Made by a program: the position numbers and the translations under genes. A stretch of 10,660 bases of DNA from Gemmatimonadales bacterium UBA7835 (GTDB taxonomy: Bacteria > Gemmatimonadota > Gemmatimonadetes > Longimicrobiales > Gaopeijiaceae). This document shows, one piece after another, positions 6,301 to 10,660 of the stretch. The notes beneath the pieces were generated by a model that did no database searches, had not been told where the DNA came from, and was given only the letters and a program-made list of their open reading frames with translations. The stretch spans positions 8,489-19,148 of the forward strand of contig DLTN01000060.1 in NCBI GenBank assembly GCA_002500925.1, written 5' to 3'. The stretch's first letter is position 1. Every line of letters starts with the position of its first letter.

Positions 6301-7080
6301 CTACTCCCCTTCCTCTGATGGTGTGATAGCACGAACGCTCCCCGAGCGCACCCTCACGATTGAACCGTCCTCTAGCTCTAGCAACAACATGCCACACTCG
6401 TCTATGCCACGCGCGATACCCGTTCCGATCTCATCCGTATGAACAAGAAGACCTCGTAAAGTATCTCGTGCCGAAAAAGAATCGACCACTCGATCTATGC
6501 TCTCGCGAGCGTCGAGTCGCTCAAGAATCCTCTGAGCGAATCGTCCAGCAAAGCCCGGGATCTCCGAAATTCGATCCGAATGTTCGGCGATTGAGGTCGC
6601 AGCTAATGCACGATCACCAAAGGCCTGAGGTGATTCAGATGGGGTCCTGCTCACGTTAATGCCGATTCCAGCGACCACCCATCCATCACCCATTTCGACA
6701 AGAACGCCCCCCACCTTTCTTCCCTTTATGATCAGATCGTTCGGCCATTTGATCGATACTATCACGCCTGTCAGCTCTTCGACCACTTCCGCACATGAGA
6801 TCCCCACGAGAAGTGGTAACTGAGTCGTTACATCATTAGCTCCCAGTACCAGCGACATCCATACTCCCTCTCCCGCTGCTGAAAACCATAGATTCCCATG
6901 CCTTCCACGCCCTTCAGTCTGCTCCCAACCAAGAACCAGCGAACCCCGTGGTGCGCCCTCGACGGCTAGCTCACGAGCACGGTCATTCGTCGATTTGATC
7001 GACTCCCATACCTCAAAACGCGGCAATCCGTATTCGCGTTCTCGAACAGGGTCCAGTGAGTACGGATAAATCGCGTTCAA
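6301..7080 (-). CDS. birA: Biotin--[acetyl-CoA-carboxylase] ligase, lacking the DNA-binding domain
   Basis: This enzyme activates biotin to biotinyl-AMP and attaches it to the carrier lysine of biotin-dependent carboxylases, chiefly acetyl-CoA carboxylase. The catalytic domain is complete: SIKSTNDRA (28-36), EQTEGRGRHG (53-62) forming the biotinyl-AMP loop, KWPNDL (111-116), KVGGVLVE (122-129) and GIGINV (138-143). The ligase domain is followed by a small C-terminal SH3-like domain (about 210-259). There is no N-terminal winged helix, so it is a monofunctional class I ligase and should not repress transcription as E. coli BirA does. Its TTG start overlaps the uppP stop as TTGA (7077-7080). 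No Shine-Dalgarno sequence precedes it, so translation probably depends on ribosomes finishing uppP. The 259-residue length is normal. Confidence 0.93.
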   Translation of the reverse strand: MNAIYPYSLDPVREREYGLPRFEVWESIKSTNDRARELAVEGAPRGSLVLGWEQTEGRGRHGNLWFSAAGEGVWMSLVLGANDVTTQLPLLVGISCAEVVEELTGVIVSIKWPNDLIIKGRKVGGVLVEMGDGWVVAGIGINVSRTPSESPQAFGDRALAATSIAEHSDRISEIPGFAGRFAQRILERLDARESIDRVVDSFSARDTLRGLLVHTDEIGTGIARGIDECGMLLLELEDGSIVRVRSGSVRAITPSEEGE

Positions 7081-7865
7081 TTGACAAAAAGATAAGCGAG
7101 ATATAGAAGGCCTACTGTCCAGCAGTAAGGAGCAAAGAAGTGGAAGGACCTCCTAGCCAGGACCCCAACGAACATTCGAATTGCAAAGACTCCGGTCACC
7201 GCCGCTGCTATCCCGCCGATTACCAACAGGGAAAGTGACAGTCCTTCCTGATCATGTCCTATAAGATCAGGAATCTGAAGCACTGCGGCTCCCGCGATCA
7301 CCGGCACGGCCATTAGGAATGAGAAGGCGGCAGCCTCGCGCGCCTCTAGACCTAGCCACATCGCCGCTACAACCGTTGCGCCAGAGCGTGAGATTCCGGG
7401 GATCAGAGCACATGCTTGCGCCACTCCGATCAACAACGCTGCAGTCAAAGTCGGTCGAGTCACGCTTTGCCGACCCATCGCTGACCGACTGCTCCACAAG
7501 ACAACTCCGGTGACTAACAAAGCTATCCCTGGCACCGCAGGGGCATCAAACAACAGCTCGATCGGTTCCTTGGCCAAGATTCCTATAAGGCCCGCTGGGA
7601 TCGTAGCTACAAAAAGTAATCCTGCGTATGAAAGTGAATGTTGGTCTTTGCCAAGCACCCCAACCGTGAGTTCAGTAATCCTGCTACGGTAGACGAGCAT
7701 GATCGAAAAAAGGGTTCCAAGGTGGACAATCACTTCGAACGCCACACCCTCAACACTGACCGAAAGCAAGCTCTGCACGATGACGAGGTGTCCAGAGCTC
7801 GAAACGGGGAGGAACTCCGTCGCTCCCTGGACGATACCGAGTAAAAACGCATCCCACGCTGTCAC
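7077..7865 (-). CDS. uppP: Undecaprenyl-diphosphatase (bacitracin resistance type)
   Basis: This integral membrane enzyme removes a phosphate from undecaprenyl diphosphate, regenerating the lipid carrier for peptidoglycan and other envelope polymers. Overproduction gives bacitracin resistance in other bacteria. Both active-site segments are present: GATEFLPVSSSGHLVI (14-29), with the key Glu at 17 and the SSSGH core, and PGISRSGATV (156-165), with the essential Arg. About seven to eight hydrophobic helices cover the 262 residues, which is the usual length. The GTG start overlaps the bshA stop as GTGA (7862-7865). It lies with cytosolic housekeeping genes, but its substrate chemistry links it loosely to the isoprenoid synthase gene further along the same strand. 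Confidence 0.96.
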   Translation of the reverse strand: MTAWDAFLLGIVQGATEFLPVSSSGHLVIVQSLLSVSVEGVAFEVIVHLGTLFSIMLVYRSRITELTVGVLGKDQHSLSYAGLLFVATIPAGLIGILAKEPIELLFDAPAVPGIALLVTGVVLWSSRSAMGRQSVTRPTLTAALLIGVAQACALIPGISRSGATVVAAMWLGLEAREAAAFSFLMAVPVIAGAAVLQIPDLIGHDQEGLSLSLLVIGGIAAAVTGVFAIRMFVGVLARRSFHFFAPYCWTVGLLYLAYLFVN

Positions 7866-8989
7866 GACGAAAGTACCCGCTCGTAATATGCCTCGTACTG
7901 TGGAACCACTATTTCCGTGGAATACCTGGATTGCGCCACTTCGAGCCCTGCACTCGACATCCGCTCTCGCAAATCTTTATCCTCCAGAAGCTCAACCCCG
8001 GCTTCCGCCATCCCTGAAACATCACCGACATCCAAAAGTCTACCGCTGACTCTATCCTCCACGACCTCGGGTATTCCCCCCGCGCGCGCTGCGATCACAG
8101 GCGCACCACTTGCCATAGCCTCTAAGGCTGCGAGACCAAAAGATTCCTTCTCAGACGGAAGCAGAAACAAGTCTGCGCACGAAAGTAAGTCCTCGACCGC
8201 CGGGTGTTTACCAAGAAACAAAACTCGATCCTCTATATCCAGCTCACGCGCCAGCTGGCTTGCCCTTGGGCGATCAGGACCATCACCAACCATAACCAAC
8301 CGAGCAGGTACTCTCTCTTGGATTCTTGAGAACACAGAAACCACATCTTCAGCCCGCTTCACCGGTCGAAAATTCGAGACATGCATCACAATACTCTCAC
8401 CCTCAGAGGCAAACTTGGCCCTGTGGCACGGTTGACGGTCAGGCCGCCATACATGTGTATCAATAAAATTGGGGATCACCTGAATCCGCTTTTCTGGAAC
8501 CGAGAAACCTTCAACAGTCTGCTCTTTCAAGTAATCTGAAACGGCAGTGAGACCGTCGGATCCCAGGATTGAAAAACGCGTGATCTCATGGAATGACGGG
8601 TGAAGCCCGACTAGAGTGATATCGGTGCCGTGAAGCGTTGTGACGATCCGCAGACCCCGCTCATCTCCGAGCATCTGGCGAGCTAGGTACGCTGACACCG
8701 CATGTGGGATGGCATAATGCATGTGTACAAGGTCCAAATCGTGCCTTAGGGCGGTGTCGTGAAGAGCTACAGCTAATGCGAGAGCGTACGGTGGATGCTC
8801 AAATAACGGGTAGTCCTCCATCTCTACTTGATGAAAAAACACCCTCTCCTGTAAGCCCGCCAAACGGAAGGGTTGATCATACGAAACGAAATGCACTTCA
8901 TGCCCGCGAGCCGCGAGAGCTAAGCCCAATTCCGTAGCGACGGCTCCGGAGCCACCGTACGTCGGATAGCACGTTATCCCTATTTTCAC
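7862..8989 (-). CDS. bshA: N-acetyl-alpha-D-glucosaminyl L-malate synthase (bacillithiol synthesis)
   Basis: BshA is a GT4-family, GT-B fold glycosyltransferase that joins N-acetylglucosamine from UDP-GlcNAc to L-malate, the first step in making the thiol bacillithiol. The features are the N-terminal loop CYPTYGGSGAVATELG (7-22) and the BshA-typical VHMHYAIPHA (88-97). TTLHGTDITLVG (117-128), NFRPVKR (206-212) and the GT4 donor signature ESFGLAALEAMASG (282-295) with its two Glu residues follow. The 375-residue length is normal. The HYAIPHA and HGTDIT segments favour BshA over general GT4 sugar transferases. The start is GTG 8989, with AGGTG 5 bp upstream, and lies 8 bp after the miaA stop. 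The later bsh genes are not here, so they must lie elsewhere if the pathway is complete. Confidence 0.92.
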   Translation of the reverse strand: MKIGITCYPTYGGSGAVATELGLALAARGHEVHFVSYDQPFRLAGLQERVFFHQVEMEDYPLFEHPPYALALAVALHDTALRHDLDLVHMHYAIPHAVSAYLARQMLGDERGLRIVTTLHGTDITLVGLHPSFHEITRFSILGSDGLTAVSDYLKEQTVEGFSVPEKRIQVIPNFIDTHVWRPDRQPCHRAKFASEGESIVMHVSNFRPVKRAEDVVSVFSRIQERVPARLVMVGDGPDRPRASQLARELDIEDRVLFLGKHPAVEDLLSCADLFLLPSEKESFGLAALEAMASGAPVIAARAGGIPEVVEDRVSGRLLDVGDVSGMAEAGVELLEDKDLRERMSSAGLEVAQSRYSTEIVVPQYEAYYERVLSS

Positions 8990-8997
8990 ATCTACAC

Positions 8998-9963
8998 CTA
9001 GCCGACTCGGGCATTAAGGGCTTGAAGTACCGTGTCGGCTTGTAGGTCAACCGGCTGAGTCGCATCTATAGTCACAGTATGATCCGGCAGCTGATGTCTA
9101 ATCCAGGTGAGCTGACGACGTGAATACTTTTTCGTACTGGCAACAATTTCCTTTTTCGCCTCCGCTAATGACGCATCTCCGCGCACATATCTAGACATCT
9201 CTCGATATCCGGTCGCAGTCATGCCTGGGTCTTTATCCCCATACCCGCTAGCGATCAATCCTCTTACCTCACTTTCTAAACCCCTCTCTACCATACGACT
9301 CACGCGATCTTCAATACGTCGATCGATCTCTTCTCGGGGAAGGTTAAGCACAATCACAACAGCAGGCAGGCATGGCGCCTCCGCTGGTGCCTCCACGTGC
9401 CACCTTGAGAGAGTCATGCCCGTCAGAAGAGAGACTTCGATAGTTCTAGCCATTCGTTGGGGGCCGCCAGCCACTGATACTTCGGCTCTGTCGGGATCTA
9501 GGGCACGCACAAATCTCGAAAGGGTCTCGTTAGACTGGGCCCCTAGCCATTCCCTTAGTCGTTCTCTACTCAACGGGTCTAAAACCGGTTCCGTGAACAT
9601 GGGACTCAACAGCGTTTTAAGGAAAAAACCACTCCCACCGACTATGACCGGCAGGCTCCCACGTGATGCGATGCCATCAACCCAGCGACGGGCATCCCGA
9701 CCGAACTGACCAGCCGAATATCGCTGTCGTGGCGTCACTAGATCTAGGCCATGGTGCGGAATTATGTCACGATGCTCCGCCCCGACCTTATCAGTTCCTA
9801 TGTCCAGCCCTTTATAGACCTGCCGGGAATCCATAGAAATCACCTCGATCGGAAATCTCTGCGACAGCTCAACCGATAGAGCTGTCTTTCCGGAGGTAGT
9901 GGGCCCTGTAAGAACCAGAGAAATTCCCTCGAACGGAGCGAGCAGTCCCTCACGAATGCTCAC
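8998..9963 (-). CDS. miaA: tRNA dimethylallyltransferase
   Basis: MiaA transfers a dimethylallyl group to N6 of adenosine 37 in tRNAs that read codons starting with U, which stabilises codon pairing. The P-loop GPTTSGKT (20-27), DSRQVYKGLDIGTDK (45-59), VGGSGFF (108-114, usually VGGTGLY), QRMARTIEV (169-177) and the C-terminal GYREMSRYV and RRQLTWIRH blocks are all family hallmarks. At 321 residues it is slightly on the long side. The GTG start overlaps the mutL stop as GTGA (9960-9963), so translation is probably coupled. The mutL-miaA order is widely seen in bacteria, which supports both calls. Confidence 0.96.
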   Translation of the reverse strand: MSIREGLLAPFEGISLVLTGPTTSGKTALSVELSQRFPIEVISMDSRQVYKGLDIGTDKVGAEHRDIIPHHGLDLVTPRQRYSAGQFGRDARRWVDGIASRGSLPVIVGGSGFFLKTLLSPMFTEPVLDPLSRERLREWLGAQSNETLSRFVRALDPDRAEVSVAGGPQRMARTIEVSLLTGMTLSRWHVEAPAEAPCLPAVVIVLNLPREEIDRRIEDRVSRMVERGLESEVRGLIASGYGDKDPGMTATGYREMSRYVRGDASLAEAKKEIVASTKKYSRRQLTWIRHQLPDHTVTIDATQPVDLQADTVLQALNARVG

Positions 9964-10660
9964 TTGCGGCCGAACTTCCGCTCCAGTTCTCCTTTCGAGA
10001 GTCGTACAATCGTCGGACGTCCATGCACGTCATGATGGGGTAATTCTGTCGCAAACAATTGATCAAAAAGCTCTTGCATTTCTGACTCCGACAATTTCTG
10101 CCCCGCCTTGATCGCGCTCTTGCAAGCGAAGGTGCTGGCAATCCTCTCATGTTGGTTGCGAGCGGCACGGACTAAGTCCGATCCATGCGTCAACTCATGA
10201 ATCATTTCACGGAATGCTCTCTCCGCGTCGAAGTATCGATGTGGATTGGGGACAGCATGCACTATGACAGTGTCACCTCCAAAATCCTCGACCTCGAATC
10301 CCGCTCCCGATAAAAGACTTCCAAGGTCTCCAATCATGGCCACCTCAGGAGCAGTCAGCTTTAGAGTTAGCGGGAAAAGAAGTCGCTGACTTTCCTGCCC
10401 TCCCGACTCAAACCCATCCATAAGACGTTGAAACAAGATCCTCTCGTGTGCGGCATGTTGATCTACAATGAGGATCCCATCTCTTGTCTCAGCAAATACG
10501 TAAGTATCTAGCATCTGCCACAACCTTGGCCTGGCCCCCGGTTCAGGAAGAGGCTGGGCTCGACCGCCTCTCGTACTCCCTCCCTCAACTCCCGACTGAT
10601 CAGGCCCACGATCTTCCGAAGCTATCGGCACGAAAAGTGCCATCTGAGAATCCGTCCCTG
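9960..10660 (-). CDS. mutL: DNA mismatch repair protein MutL, C-terminal part (partial at window end)
   Basis: MutL links mismatch recognition by MutS to strand removal. Only the linker and the C-terminal dimerisation domain are visible; the N-terminal GHKL ATPase lies beyond base 10660. The frame stays open to the window edge, so the ATG at 10643 is internal. Counting from that Met, residues 8-40 are a Gly/Pro/Arg-rich linker. The C-terminal domain holds DQHAAHERILFQ (61-72), ACKSAIKAG (173-181), PHHDVHGRP (202-210) and a final FGR (224-226). These align with motifs of endonuclease-type MutL, but two positions differ: the last Glu of DQHAxxExxxxE is Gln, and CPHGRP reads DVHGRP. The catalytic Glu, the ACK cysteine and the His before GRP remain. 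It may be a weakened or altered nuclease. The family assignment is secure. Confidence 0.94.
   Translation of the reverse strand, partial: GTDSQMALFVPIASEDRGPDQSGVEGGSTRGGRAQPLPEPGARPRLWQMLDTYVFAETRDGILIVDQHAAHERILFQRLMDGFESGGQESQRLLFPLTLKLTAPEVAMIGDLGSLLSGAGFEVEDFGGDTVIVHAVPNPHRYFDAERAFREMIHELTHGSDLVRAARNQHERIASTFACKSAIKAGQKLSESEMQELFDQLFATELPHHDVHGRPTIVRLSKGELERKFGRK

Noticed and set aside
6299..6397. A longer coaX start at 6397 adding 33 residues
   Set aside because: The extra part overlaps birA and lacks family similarity; GTG 6298 has a good ribosome site and gives the normal length.
2194..10660. Lateral transfer of a bacterial operon into an archaeon
   Set aside because: An 8-kb block of purely bacterial housekeeping genes joined inside two coding sequences at a low-complexity match, with no integrase, repeat or tRNA nearby, fits a chimeric assembly better.
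1..10660. A hidden CRISPR array, toxin-antitoxin pair, insertion sequence or prophage part
   Set aside because: The coding space is filled by identifiable housekeeping genes, gaps are all under 200 bp, and no direct repeats or transposase motifs were seen.

Overview
The window holds two unrelated stretches of DNA joined at about position 2277-2312. The left part (1-~2280) is relatively A+T-rich and looks archaeal, most like a marine Euryarchaeota (Marine Group II / Poseidoniales-type) genome. It holds the tail of a UbiA-family prenyltransferase, an ornithine carbamoyltransferase, a GPN-loop GTPase (a family of Archaea and Eukarya, not Bacteria), and the first codons of a plus-strand gene with a strong ribosome binding site. 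The right part (~2280-10660) is more G+C-rich and clearly bacterial. All of its genes are on the minus strand, reading right to left: mutL (partial), miaA, bshA, uppP, birA, coaX, a divergent polyprenyl synthetase, groES, groEL. The gene set, including bacillithiol synthesis, would suit Gemmatimonadota or a relative. That assignment is inference from gene content and remembered gene order.

The join lies in a low-complexity run that reads as a Pro-rich N terminus (APPPPPGMP) on the plus strand and as the Gly/Met-rich GroEL C terminus (GGMPGGGGG) on the minus strand. GroEL loses its natural end and runs 27 codons into the antisense of the archaeal leader. The archaeal plus-strand gene loses everything after its first ~16-19 codons. 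A metagenome assembly chimera through a short shared sequence is the simplest explanation, so the two halves should not be treated as one genome.

The bacterial half is a compact housekeeping block. From mutL to coaX the genes overlap by 4 bp (GTGA or TTGA) or are a few bases apart, and five in a row use GTG or TTG starts, which implies translational coupling. Their roles are mismatch repair, tRNA modification, bacillithiol synthesis, undecaprenyl phosphate recycling, biotin attachment and the first step of CoA synthesis. The polyprenyl synthetase follows after 49 bp. Next comes a 169-bp gap with a CIRCE operator, then groES-groEL, which is expected to be under HrcA heat-shock repression.

I see no convincing undescribed defence, mobile or RNA system. 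There is no CRISPR array, insertion sequence, tRNA or rRNA, and no gene-free stretch over 300 bp. The points most worth checking are the chimeric join, the divergent polyprenyl synthetase and the altered metal-site motifs in MutL.
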